Assembly (NCBI GenBank): GCA_045659745.1 | Contig: JAZRCL010000008.1 | Span: 1-7,922 of the forward strand | Source: SVTX01 sp045659745 | GTDB taxonomy: Bacteria > Bacillota > Clostridia > Oscillospirales > CAG-272 | Direction of reading: 5' to 3' | Length of the DNA stretch: 7,922 nucleotides | In this document: positions 1-7,143 of the stretch, one piece after another | How the letters are laid out: each line of letters opens with the position of its first letter | How positions within the stretch are numbered: the stretch's first letter is position 1 | Program-made: the position numbers and the translations under genes | Notes under the pieces: model-generated | Told to the model about the DNA's origin: nothing | What the model saw: only the letters and a program-made list of their open reading frames with translations | The model's database searches: none

Positions 1-2003
1 GGAGTCTGCTGATGCTTGCCACCAAATGGCATAAGCACCGTTCCTGCGCCGATGGTGGAGTCAAATCTTTCGGAAAGTCCACGCTTGGAGCAGATATTAA
101 GGTCTGTCGCGAGTGCAAAATAGAGGTCGGAGAAGCTTGTCTCCTTGTCTATTACTCTGTCAAACTCACCGCAAACTGCAGGCTTTATATTTATGTGCTT
201 TTCAGCACCGTTGGAGTTAAGGAACTCACGGGAAATGTCAACAATATACTTGCCGTTCCACTTCATGCGGAGTCTGGGCTCTGCCTTGACTGTCGCAACT
301 ACTGTTGCCTCAAGGTTTTCGCTCTCTGCAAGCTCCTTGAAGCGTGCAACGTCAGCAGCCTCAACGACTACTGCCATTCTCTCCTGCGACTCGGATATAG
401 CAAGCTCCGTGCCGTCAAGTCCCTCGTATTTCTTGGGAACTGCGTTGAGGTCGATGTCGAGTCCGTCAGCAAGCTCACCGACTGCAACAGACACACCGCC
501 TGCGCCAAAGTCATTACATCTCTTTATAAGCGAGGACGCCTCAGGATTTCTGAAAAGTCTCTGAAGCTTTCTTTCCTCGGGAGCATTACCCTTCTGCACC
601 TCTGCACCGCAGGTTTCAAGAGACTCAAGCGTGTGAGACTTGGACGAGCCCGTAGCTCCTCCGCATCCGTCACGTCCTGTTCTTCCGCCAAGAAGAATAA
701 CTATGTCTCCGTCCTCGGGGCATTCACGTCTTACGTTCTTCGCGGGAGCTGCCGCAATAACCGCGCCTATCTCCATTCTCTTTGCAACGTATCCGTCGTG
801 GTAAAGCTCGTCTACCTGACCTGTTGCAAGTCCTATCTGGTTTCCGTAGGACGAATATCCTGCCGCCGCGGTGGTGACGATCTTACGTTGGGGAAGCTTA
901 CCCTTGATAGTCTCGGAAACGGGAGTGAGGGGGTTGCCTGCGCCCGTCACACGCATAGCCGCGTAAACGTACGAACGTCCGGAAAGGGGGTCACGAATCG
1001 CGCCACCGATACAGGTTGCCGCGCCGCCGAAGGGCTCTATCTCTGTGGGGTGATTGTGCGTCTCGTTCTTAAAGAGCAAGAGCCAATCTTCTTTTTCACC
1101 GTCAAAATCTACCTTAATCTTAACGGTACAAGCGTTTATCTCCTCGGATTCGTCAAGGTGAGGCAAACATCCCGTTGCCTTGAGATAACGAGTAGCAATT
1201 GTCGCAATATCCATAAGGTTTACGGGCTTTGTGCGACCGAGCTGAGCTCTTACGTCGATATAATCGTTGTACGCGCGCTGAAGAAGCTCGTCCTCAAACT
1301 CAACGCTGTCGATAGTAGTCAAAAACGTAGTGTGACGGCAGTGGTCCGACCAATAGGTATCTATCATCTTTATCTCGGTGATAGTGGGGTCTCTGTCCTC
1401 TGCCTTAAAGTAGCCCTGACAGAACTTTATGTCGTCAAGGTCCATAGCAAGACCGCGAGCCTTAATAAATTCTGCAAGTCCTGCCTCGTCAAGAGATGTG
1501 AATCCCTCAAGAGTTGCAACACTCTTGGGTATCTCGTAATCCATCGTAAGCGTTTTGGGCATATCAAGCGACGCCTCTCTGCTCTCAACGGGGTTAATAA
1601 CGTATTTCTTTATTGCCGCAATATCATCCTCGGACAAATTTCCGTAAAGCATATATACCTTAGCAGTCTTAACAGTAGGTCTGTCGCCACAGGAGATGAT
1701 CTGAATGCACTGCGCCGCGGAGTCTGCTCTCTGGTCAAACTGACCGGGGAGATATTCAACCGCAAACACGGTAGCATTTTCGCAGTCAAGATCAGCGCTC
1801 ACGCGGTCAAGCTGAGGCTCGGAAAACACAGTGTTTACCGCATAGTCAAAAAGCTCGCACTCTATGTTTTCAACGTCATATCTGTTAAGCAGACGAAGGT
1901 CTGTAAGTCCTTTTATTCCAAGAAGACCGCAAAGATCGCTCATAAGTGACTTTGCCTCGTGATCAAGACCCACTTTCTTTTCTACGTATATTCTGTAAAC
2001 CAT
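1..2003 (-). CDS. purL: Phosphoribosylformylglycinamidine synthase, large single-chain type, N-terminal part (runs off the window)
   Basis: The enzyme converts FGAR, glutamine and ATP to FGAM, the fourth step of purine synthesis, in the cytosol. I translated this frame by hand; it appears open from the ATG at 2003 to the window edge, giving 667 complete codons. Visible landmarks are an N-terminal MVYRIYVEKK, YWSDHCRHTTF at about residues 217-227, NETHNHPTEIEPFGG starting at residue 313 (the ATP/substrate site of the first synthase domain), RDPLSGRSYVYAAMRVTGAG after it, and TIGAGTVLMPFGGKHQQT at the edge. The YWSDHCRHTTF form is typical of the long PurL of about 1,200-1,300 residues, which carries its own C-terminal glutaminase, rather than the short PurL that works with PurS and PurQ. 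That C-terminal part would lie outside the window. An AGGAG lies 7 nt before the ATG, and purD ends 11 nt upstream, so this is the last gene seen in the operon. Confidence 0.96.
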   Translation of the reverse strand, partial: MVYRIYVEKKVGLDHEAKSLMSDLCGLLGIKGLTDLRLLNRYDVENIECELFDYAVNTVFSEPQLDRVSADLDCENATVFAVEYLPGQFDQRADSAAQCIQIISCGDRPTVKTAKVYMLYGNLSEDDIAAIKKYVINPVESREASLDMPKTLTMDYEIPKSVATLEGFTSLDEAGLAEFIKARGLAMDLDDIKFCQGYFKAEDRDPTITEIKMIDTYWSDHCRHTTFLTTIDSVEFEDELLQRAYNDYIDVRAQLGRTKPVNLMDIATIATRYLKATGCLPHLDESEEINACTVKIKVDFDGEKEDWLLLFKNETHNHPTEIEPFGGAATCIGGAIRDPLSGRSYVYAAMRVTGAGNPLTPVSETIKGKLPQRKIVTTAAAGYSSYGNQIGLATGQVDELYHDGYVAKRMEIGAVIAAAPAKNVRRECPEDGDIVILLGGRTGRDGCGGATGSSKSHTLESLETCGAEVQKGNAPEERKLQRLFRNPEASSLIKRCNDFGAGGVSVAVGELADGLDIDLNAVPKKYEGLDGTELAISESQERMAVVVEAADVARFKELAESENLEATVVATVKAEPRLRMKWNGKYIVDISREFLNSNGAEKHINIKPAVCGEFDRVIDKETSFSDLYFALATDLNICSKRGLSERFDSTIGAGTVLMPFGGKHQQT

Positions 2004-2014
2004 TTTATCTCTCC

Positions 2015-3280
2015 TTATTTCAATGCTTTGAGCGCGCGCTGACCAATGTCGCGGCGGTAATACATATTTGAGAAACTAACCTTTGTTATCTCTTTGTATG
2101 CCTTTGCAATAGCATCCTCAAGAGTCTCTGCTCTTGCGGTGACTCCAAGCACGCGTCCGCCTGCATTCACAAGCTTGCCGTCGGCTATCTTTGCGCCCGC
2201 GATATAAAGCTGACCGTCTATCTCACAGTCCACGGTTATCTCATTACCCGACTCGTACTTTCCGGGATAACCCTGTGATGCGCCGATAACGCAGCACGCA
2301 GAGTCAGATGCGAAATTGACCTCTACCTCCGAGAGTCTTTCGTTTGCAACCGCCTGCATAATTGTCAGAAGGTCGCTGTCAAGAAGCGGAAGCACTACCT
2401 GAGTTTCGGGGTCACCGAAGCGGCAGTTATATTCTATCACCTTGGGCCCGTCGGGAGTTATCATAAGGCCGAAATAAAGACAGCCCTTAAATGTTCTTCC
2501 CTCTGCATTCATCGCCGCCATTGTAGGCAGGAAAATTCTTTCCATACACTCGTCGGCAACAGTCTTTGTGTAATAGGGGTTGGGAGCAACAGTTCCCATA
2601 CCGCCCGTGTTGAGTCCGCAGTCTCCGTCAAGCGCACGCTTGTGATCCATGGATGATACCATAGGCACGAGAGTTTTTCCGTCGGTAAACGCAAGCACGG
2701 ACACCTCGGGTCCCGTGAGGAATTCCTCAATAACGATGTTGTTGCCGCTCGAGCCAAACACCTTGTCCTCCATAATGGATTTGACGGCGTCGCAAGCCTC
2801 GTCTCGCGTCATAGCGATTACAACACCCTTACCGAGTGCCAGACCGTCTGCCTTGATGACGGTGGGAATAGGCGCGTCTTTGAGATACTCAAGCGCGTCT
2901 GCCGCGTTCGAGAATACCTCGTAGGTCGCCGTGGGAATGTTGTATTTTTTCATAAGGTTCTTTGAGAATACCTTACTTCCCTCGATTATTGCAGCATTTG
3001 CGCGAGGACCAAAGCACTTTATACCCTTTGCCTCAAGTGCGTCAACCGCTCCGAGCACAAGCGGATCATCGGGAGCAACTACTGCAAAATCTATTTTATT
3101 TTCAAGCGCAAAATCAACTATTTTGTCAATGTCCTTTGCGCCGATGTTAACACATATTGCGTCCTGCGCGATACCGCCGTTCCCGGGGAGCGCATATACA
3201 GTCTCAACAGACTTATTTTCCTTAAGCTTTTTTATGATGGCGTGCTCACGTCCACCGCCACCTACGACCATTATTTTCAT
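2015..3280 (-). CDS. purD: Phosphoribosylamine-glycine ligase (GAR synthetase)
   Basis: PurD joins phosphoribosylamine and glycine using ATP to form GAR, the second step of purine synthesis. The 421 residues match the usual length of the family. Visible motifs in order are the N-terminal GGGGREHA (7-14), the ATP-grasp segment KADGLALGKGV (143-153), EEF (185-187), the family signature DHKRALDGDCGLNTGGMGT (about 212-230) and the metal/ATP site EYNCRFGDPETQ (283-294). The C-terminal YYRRDIGQRAL fits the family end. The ATG overlaps the purN stop codon as ATGA, which suggests translational coupling, with a G-rich GGGGGAG and a closer GAAG upstream as possible ribosome contacts. All key motifs look intact, so an active enzyme is expected. 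Confidence 0.97.
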   Translation of the reverse strand: MKIMVVGGGGREHAIIKKLKENKSVETVYALPGNGGIAQDAICVNIGAKDIDKIVDFALENKIDFAVVAPDDPLVLGAVDALEAKGIKCFGPRANAAIIEGSKVFSKNLMKKYNIPTATYEVFSNAADALEYLKDAPIPTVIKADGLALGKGVVIAMTRDEACDAVKSIMEDKVFGSSGNNIVIEEFLTGPEVSVLAFTDGKTLVPMVSSMDHKRALDGDCGLNTGGMGTVAPNPYYTKTVADECMERIFLPTMAAMNAEGRTFKGCLYFGLMITPDGPKVIEYNCRFGDPETQVVLPLLDSDLLTIMQAVANERLSEVEVNFASDSACCVIGASQGYPGKYESGNEITVDCEIDGQLYIAGAKIADGKLVNAGGRVLGVTARAETLEDAIAKAYKEITKVSFSNMYYRRDIGQRALKALK

Positions 3281-3897
3281 TCTTCAAGCTCTCCCCCTTT
3301 TCTTATTCTTTTTGCGACCATCTCGACCGCGCGGGGCAAAATTATCCATTCCGCATTTCTCATAACGTGCATCTGTAAGCTCTCGGGAGTCTCGTCCTTG
3401 CGCACCATTACGGATTTCTGCAAGATTATTTTGCCTCCGTCGGGAATTTCGTTTACAAAATGCACCGTTGCGCCCGTCACCTTAACTCCGTAATCAAGCG
3501 CCGCCTTATGTACCTTAAGACCGTAATATCCCTTGCCACAAAACGCGGGAATAAGCGATGGATGAACGTTTATTATTCTCTCGGGGTATCTTTTTACGAA
3601 ATTCTCCGTGAGTATGCAAAGAAATCCCGCGAGGACTATCATCTCAATACCGCGAGACTCAAGCTCGGCTATCATTTTCTCCTCAAATTCCACCTGCGAC
3701 TCGCACTCTTTTTTGCATACCACCGCCGTGGGAATGTTATTCATGGTAGCGCGTGTTAGCGCGTACGCATCGGGCTTGTCCGAAAGCACGAGAGCAAGCT
3801 CACCGTGAGGGATGTGTCCCTCGTTTGCATAATCGATTATTGCTTGCAGATTTGTGCCGCCTCCCGACACAAGTACTGCTATTTTCACCTTATTCAA
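3277..3897 (-). CDS. purN: Phosphoribosylglycinamide formyltransferase (GAR transformylase), TTG start
   Basis: PurN transfers a formyl group from 10-formyltetrahydrofolate to GAR, the third step of purine synthesis. The 206 residues match the family. An N-terminal SGGGTNLQAI (11-20) binds the phosphate of GAR, LAGFLCIL (89-96) lies in the folate region, and the catalytic triad of the family can be placed at Asn110 and His112 (INVHPSL) and Asp153 (IPDGG). The start codon is TTG at 3897-3895: it has a full GGAGG 8 nt upstream, and the protein would lose its first beta strand and phosphate loop if a later ATG were used. It lies 18 nt after purM and overlaps purD by 4 nt, so it is translated as part of the operon. 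Confidence 0.96.
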   Translation of the reverse strand: MNKVKIAVLVSGGGTNLQAIIDYANEGHIPHGELALVLSDKPDAYALTRATMNNIPTAVVCKKECESQVEFEEKMIAELESRGIEMIVLAGFLCILTENFVKRYPERIINVHPSLIPAFCGKGYYGLKVHKAALDYGVKVTGATVHFVNEIPDGGKIILQKSVMVRKDETPESLQMHVMRNAEWIILPRAVEMVAKRIRKGGELEE

Positions 3898-3905
3898 AGT
3901 TGTTT

Positions 3906-3910
3906 CCTCC
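3906..3910 (-). promoter_or_regulatory. Shine-Dalgarno site that fixes the purN TTG start
   Basis: GGAGG sits between the purM stop codon and the TTG at 3897-3895, with an 8-nt spacer. No ATG is available at a suitable distance, so this site is the main reason for accepting a TTG start. The same GGAGGAAAC string also occurs at the leader ORF upstream of purE. Confidence 0.85.
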
Positions 3911-3915
3911 GTTTA

Positions 3916-4962
3916 TCAGAGAAGTATTACTCCCTCGTCACCCTTAACTATCTCACCTATAACGTATGCGTCCTCGCCGTGCGCGCAAAGTATCTCAAGA
4001 GCAGCATCGACCTCTGCCGCAGGCACTACAACGCTCATTCCAACGCCCATATTGTACGTGTTATACATATCTCTCTCGGGAATATTGCCCGTCTTTGCGA
4101 TAAGCTCGAATATGGGAAGCACCTTTACCGCGCTCTTTTCTATCTTTGCGGTAAGGCCCTTGGGGATAGATCTCGGAATGTTTTCGTAAAATCCGCCGCC
4201 TGTGATGTGGGAGATGCCCTTTACGTTTACCTTTTCAAGAAGCGCAAGAATGCTCTTAACGTAAATCTTTGTAGGTGTGAGGAGCGTTTCCGCCACGCAC
4301 TTACCTCCAAGCTCCTCGCGGGGAGTATAAAGACTGTCGGGGTTGTTGTCTATATCGAACACTTTGCGACAGAGTGAAAATCCATTGGAGTGAACGCCTG
4401 TGGACGCAAGCGCGATAACTACGTCACCCTCTGCCATTTTCGTGTTATCAAGTATTTTTTTCTTGTCAACGATGCCGACCGCAAAGCCTGCAAGGTCGTA
4501 TTCATCAACAGGCATCATACCGGGATGCTCGGCAGTCTCGCCGCCTATAAGCGCCGCTCCCGACTGAACGCAACCCTCTGCAACACCGCCAACTATCTCT
4601 GCAATCTTCTCGGGAATGTTCTTTCCGCAAGCTATGTAGTCAAGGAAAAACAGGGGCTTTGCGCCGCAGCAGATAATGTCGTTTACACACATAGCCACCG
4701 CGTCAATACCGATAGTATCGTGCTTGTCCATAAGTATTGCCATCTTTACCTTTGTGCCGCAGCCGTCGGTTCCCGAAACGAGAACAGGCTCTTCCATACC
4801 CATAGGAAGTCCGAAGCAACCGCCAAAGCCGCCTACGTCGTCAAGGCAACCCTCGTTCTTTGTTCTCGCAATATGCTTTTTCATAAGCTCAACGGCTCTG
4901 TATCCCGCCGTTATATCAACGCCCGCCGCAGCGTAGCTCTCACTGAAACTGTTCTTAGACAT
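3916..4962 (-). CDS. purM: Phosphoribosylformylglycinamidine cyclo-ligase (AIR synthetase)
   Basis: PurM closes the imidazole ring of FGAM with ATP to give AIR, the fifth step of purine synthesis. From the ATG at 4962 the protein has 348 residues, normal for the family. Landmarks are GTDGCGTKVKMA (64-75, the ATP-binding signature), GIDAVAMCVNDI (85-96), LIGGETAEHPGM (138-149), DLAGFAVG (156-163), STGVHSNGFSLCRKV and HITGGGFYENIPR. The frame is open further upstream to an ATG at 5061, but that would overlap purF by about 60 nt and add 33 residues without homology. The chosen ATG has an AAGGA about 7 nt upstream, and MSKNSFSESYAAAGVDI is a typical PurM beginning. It lies 37 nt after purF and 18 nt before purN. 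Confidence 0.96.
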   Translation of the reverse strand: MSKNSFSESYAAAGVDITAGYRAVELMKKHIARTKNEGCLDDVGGFGGCFGLPMGMEEPVLVSGTDGCGTKVKMAILMDKHDTIGIDAVAMCVNDIICCGAKPLFFLDYIACGKNIPEKIAEIVGGVAEGCVQSGAALIGGETAEHPGMMPVDEYDLAGFAVGIVDKKKILDNTKMAEGDVVIALASTGVHSNGFSLCRKVFDIDNNPDSLYTPREELGGKCVAETLLTPTKIYVKSILALLEKVNVKGISHITGGGFYENIPRSIPKGLTAKIEKSAVKVLPIFELIAKTGNIPERDMYNTYNMGVGMSVVVPAAEVDAALEILCAHGEDAYVIGEIVKGDEGVILL

Positions 4963-4999
4963 TTTATTTTCCTTACCTTTCGATATTTGTTGTAAATAA

Positions 5000-6424
5000 T
5001 TATTCGCGACCTGTCCAACAATACGTACAAAGCTGTGACGGATCAAGCCCAATCGACTCAATCACGCCCTCAAGCGTCTGGAACTCAAGAGATGCGAAAT
5101 TGAATTTTTCGCAGATTGCGCGTCTGAGTGACTTGCCTCGCTCGGTGGACGCGTCACTGTATTCCTCAATGTACTTAAAGCCCTCCTCGCCCTCAAGCTC
5201 AAGTATCACGCGTCTTGAAATAAGCTCAAGCTCGTTTGTCGCGCGGGTGAAATTGAGGTACTTGCAGCTATACATAATAGGCGGGCAAGCCGAGCGCATA
5301 TGAACACTCTTGGCGCCGTTTGCATAAAGGAATTCCACGGTCTCACGGAGCTGTGTTCCGCGGACTATCGAGTCGTCAACGAACAAGAGGTTTTTATCCT
5401 TTATAAGCTCCTTGACGGGTGTCTGCTTCATTTTAGCAACTCTGCTTCTCTCTCTCTGGCTTGAGGGAGTAAAGCTTCTCGCCCAAGTGGGCGTATATTT
5501 GATAAACGGACGTGCAAACGGAATGTGGCTCTCGTTTGCGTATCCTATGGCGTGAGGCGTTCCCGAGTCCGGCATTCCGCCGATATAATCGAGGTTATCC
5601 GCTTTTCCGTTTTCTCTGTCATAACGAGCCATTATCTGTCCCGTTCTGTATCTCATTACCTCTACGTTCACGCCCTCATATGTTGAGGTGGGATAGCCGT
5701 AATACGTCCAGAGGAACGAGCAAATCTTCATTTTTTCTCTCGGCGAAGCCAACTGAATAATCTCATCGGGTGTCAGCTCAACAATCTCGCCGGGGCCAAG
5801 TTCTTTTACCTGCTCAAAGCCGACCTTATCTATGGCAAAGGACTCAAACGACGCGCAATGTCCGTCCTCGTTCTTGCCGATAATAAGCGGTATTCTGCCA
5901 AGCTTATCACGAGCTGCGATAAGCGAGCCGTCATTTTTGAGAATAAGTATCGACGCCGTACCATCTATAACGTCCTGCGCAAAGCGTATTCCGTCAGTAA
6001 AATTATCCTTGTGATTTATAAGCGACGCGACAAGCTCCGTGGTGTTTACCTTGCCGCCCGTCATAACGCCGAAATGTCCACCGTCCTTTAAGAGATAATT
6101 TTCGATAAGCTCCTTGGCGTTGTTTATAATTCCTATAATGCAGATTGCATATACTCCTATGCTGGAACGGATGAGCAGGGGCTGAGGATCTGTATCGCTT
6201 ATACAGCCTATTGCCGCATTTCCCTTCATCTCGTCAAAAATATGATCGAACTTGGTTCTGAACGGAGAGTTTTCAATGTTATGAATATCTCTTTGAAGTC
6301 CAATCTGTTCATCGTACGCCGCCATTCCGCCGCGTCTTGTTCCCAGATGTGAGTGATAGTCCGTGCCGAAAAATACATCAGAGATAGCATCTCGTCGGCT
6401 TGTCAGTCCAAAAAAACCGCCCAT
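5000..6424 (-). CDS. purF: PurF-type amidophosphoribosyltransferase with a degenerate glutaminase domain
   Basis: PurF normally makes phosphoribosylamine from PRPP and glutamine, the committed step of purine synthesis. The 474-residue length fits. The N-terminal half has the Ntn glutaminase fold, but the protein begins MGGFFG where the family has a processed Cys-Gly: the nucleophile is replaced by Gly2. By alignment from memory with E. coli PurF, the glutamine-binding Arg73 becomes Ser76, the oxyanion Asn101 becomes Ile97 and Asp127 becomes Thr128. The C-terminal phosphoribosyltransferase half keeps PDSGTPHAIGYA (285-296) and the PRPP loop LLFVDDSIVRGTQ (346-358). Cys235, Cys387, Cys466 and Cys469 match the four Fe-S ligands of the B. 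subtilis enzyme. I recall MGGFFG-type PurF homologues in Bacteroidetes and Clostridia, so this is probably a known sequence subgroup rather than a decayed gene. It may use free ammonia or a partner glutaminase (inference). An AAGG lies 8 nt before the ATG. Confidence 0.9.
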   Translation of the reverse strand: MGGFFGLTSRRDAISDVFFGTDYHSHLGTRRGGMAAYDEQIGLQRDIHNIENSPFRTKFDHIFDEMKGNAAIGCISDTDPQPLLIRSSIGVYAICIIGIINNAKELIENYLLKDGGHFGVMTGGKVNTTELVASLINHKDNFTDGIRFAQDVIDGTASILILKNDGSLIAARDKLGRIPLIIGKNEDGHCASFESFAIDKVGFEQVKELGPGEIVELTPDEIIQLASPREKMKICSFLWTYYGYPTSTYEGVNVEVMRYRTGQIMARYDRENGKADNLDYIGGMPDSGTPHAIGYANESHIPFARPFIKYTPTWARSFTPSSQRERSRVAKMKQTPVKELIKDKNLLFVDDSIVRGTQLRETVEFLYANGAKSVHMRSACPPIMYSCKYLNFTRATNELELISRRVILELEGEEGFKYIEEYSDASTERGKSLRRAICEKFNFASLEFQTLEGVIESIGLDPSQLCTYCWTGRE

Positions 6425-6469
6425 TGTTGTATCCTTTCTTTTGTGGGGTTGCGAATGTATTACGTCAAA

Positions 6470-6967
6470 TTAAAGGCAGCTGTATTTTGCGGATACCTCT
6501 GCGTCCTTGGAAAGCACCTTTGCTCCTGCATCGGCTCTCTTTTCGTCAAGCGTTGCGGAAAGCTGTTCGTCGCCTGTGGCGAGTATCTGCACCGCGAGGA
6601 GCGCCGCGTTTGCCGCGCCGTCAATAGCAACTGTTGCGACGGGCATACCCGAGGGCATCTGTACGGTTGCAAGAAGCGCGTCGAGTCCGTCAAGAGTTGA
6701 GGACTTTACGGGAATACCAATAATGGGGAGAGTTGTATTAGCCGCCATAGCGCCTGCAAGATGAGCCGCCTTGCCCGCCGCCGCGATAATAACACCAAAT
6801 CCGTTCTTTTTTGCGTTGCTCGCAAATTCAGCCGCCGCAACGGGTGTGCGGTGAGCCGAGAGAACTCTTACCTCAAATGGTACACCGTATTCCTTAAGTA
6901 CTGAAAATGCCTTTTCAACTATTGGCAGATCGCTGTCACTGCCCATTACTATTCCAACTTTTTTCAT
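6470..6967 (-). CDS. purE: N5-carboxyaminoimidazole ribonucleotide mutase, class I PurE
   Basis: PurE moves the carboxylate of N5-CAIR to carbon 4, giving CAIR. The 165 residues match the small catalytic subunit, which forms an octamer in characterised members. Visible motifs are MGSDSD (8-13), SAHRTP (37-42, with the catalytic His39), AGKAAHLAGAMAA (64-76), LPIIGIPV (80-87) and QMPSGMPVATVAI (103-115). SAHRTP and GKAAHLAG are class I features; class II AIR carboxylases carry SAHKT and GRSNALSG-like segments. Class I normally needs PurK to make N5-CAIR, yet no purK lies beside it here. It is the first enzyme gene of the operon, 31 nt after the leader terminator, with GGAAG 8 nt before the ATG. 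A nearby ATG five nt upstream opens only a two-codon frame (ATG ACA TGA). Confidence 0.96.
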   Translation of the reverse strand: MKKVGIVMGSDSDLPIVEKAFSVLKEYGVPFEVRVLSAHRTPVAAAEFASNAKKNGFGVIIAAAGKAAHLAGAMAANTTLPIIGIPVKSSTLDGLDALLATVQMPSGMPVATVAIDGAANAALLAVQILATGDEQLSATLDEKRADAGAKVLSKDAEVSAKYSCL

Positions 6968-6998
6968 GTCATTTACTTCCTTTCAAGACTTCAGAAAT

Positions 6999-7036
6999 AA
7001 AAAATCGCGTGGGTAGGTCACGCACCTATCCCACGC
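6999..7036 (-). terminator. Intrinsic terminator (attenuator) in the purine operon leader
   Basis: On the minus strand, GCGTGGG (7036-7030) pairs with CCCACGC (7013-7007), and after a one-base bulge (7029) TAGG (7028-7025) pairs with CCTA (7017-7014) around a 7-nt loop (7024-7018). GA and then a run of six T (7004-6999) follow at once. It lies between the only strong promoter and purE, so it can only reduce transcription into the operon, which is the arrangement of an attenuator. The loop contains the TGA stop of the leader ORF. Confidence 0.88.
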
Positions 7037-7110
7037 AATTTGTTTTTAGATACACTCTGGGGGCTACACTCAAGCATCCCAAATTTGAGCTTTATGCCAA
7101 AAATTCTCAT
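7018..7110 (-). CDS. 30-codon leader peptide ORF overlapping the attenuator
   Basis: The ORF encodes a 30-residue peptide starting MRIFGIKLKFGML and ending NKLRGIGA. It opens with ATG at 7110, has a full GGAGG 8 nt upstream, and starts about 27 nt after the predicted transcription start. Its last codons (Arg26 to Ala30) form the 5' arm and loop of the intrinsic terminator, and its TGA (7020-7018) ends exactly at the loop. A ribosome at that stop would cover the 5' arm and prevent the hairpin. The peptide has no signal peptide, membrane segment or recognisable domain, and no run of a single amino acid as in trp- or his-type leaders. The inferred role is regulatory, through coupling of translation and transcription. 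The frame is open further upstream to 7239, but that part lies before the promoter. Protein-level function cannot be excluded. Confidence 0.7.
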   Translation of the reverse strand: MRIFGIKLKFGMLECSPQSVSKNKLRGIGA

Positions 7111-7114
7111 TGGT

Positions 7115-7128
7115 GTTTCCTCCAAAGT
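7115..7128 (-). repeat. Direct repeat copy 2, ACTTTGGAGGAAAC
   Basis: This copy matches the one at 7169-7156 at 13 of 14 positions and lies 41 bp downstream of it. It covers the leader Shine-Dalgarno site. It could be an operator pair or coincidence driven by the Shine-Dalgarno sequence. Confidence 0.4.
7119..7123 (-). promoter_or_regulatory. Strong Shine-Dalgarno site of the leader ORF
   Basis: GGAGG is followed by an 8-nt spacer and the ATG at 7110. It is as strong as the purN site and stronger than the sites before purE, purF and purM, which supports real translation of the leader ORF. Confidence 0.8.
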
Positions 7129-7135
7129 TAACTTT
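7124..7135. repeat. Perfect 12-bp palindrome AAAGTTAACTTT just after the predicted start
   Basis: The palindrome occupies about +2 to +13 and ends directly before the leader GGAGG. It could be an operator half-site pair or a weak 5' RNA hairpin (4-bp stem, UUAA loop). In AT-rich DNA it could also be chance. Confidence 0.4.
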
Positions 7136-7143
7136 ATAATAAT

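Noticed and set aside
12..1949. Very long plus-strand open frame (645 codons) opposite purL
   Set aside because: It is antisense to a frame whose translation matches PurL throughout. The plus-strand product is rich in Cys, Leu and Arg with no recognisable motif, and no ribosome site or promoter was seen for it.
2649..3365. Plus-strand open frames opposite purD and purN
   Set aside because: They are shadows of the well-supported minus-strand genes, and their Ser/Pro/Phe-rich products match no family I know.
4963..5061. N-terminal extension of PurM from the ATG at 5061
   Set aside because: The 33 added residues overlap the end of purF and do not resemble PurM. The ATG at 4962 has a good ribosome site and gives a normal length.
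6968..7137. Guanine or PRPP riboswitch in the purE leader
   Set aside because: I could not find the conserved junction or loop sequences of these classes, and the translated ORF occupies most of the leader. This is by eye only; a covariance-model search would be decisive.
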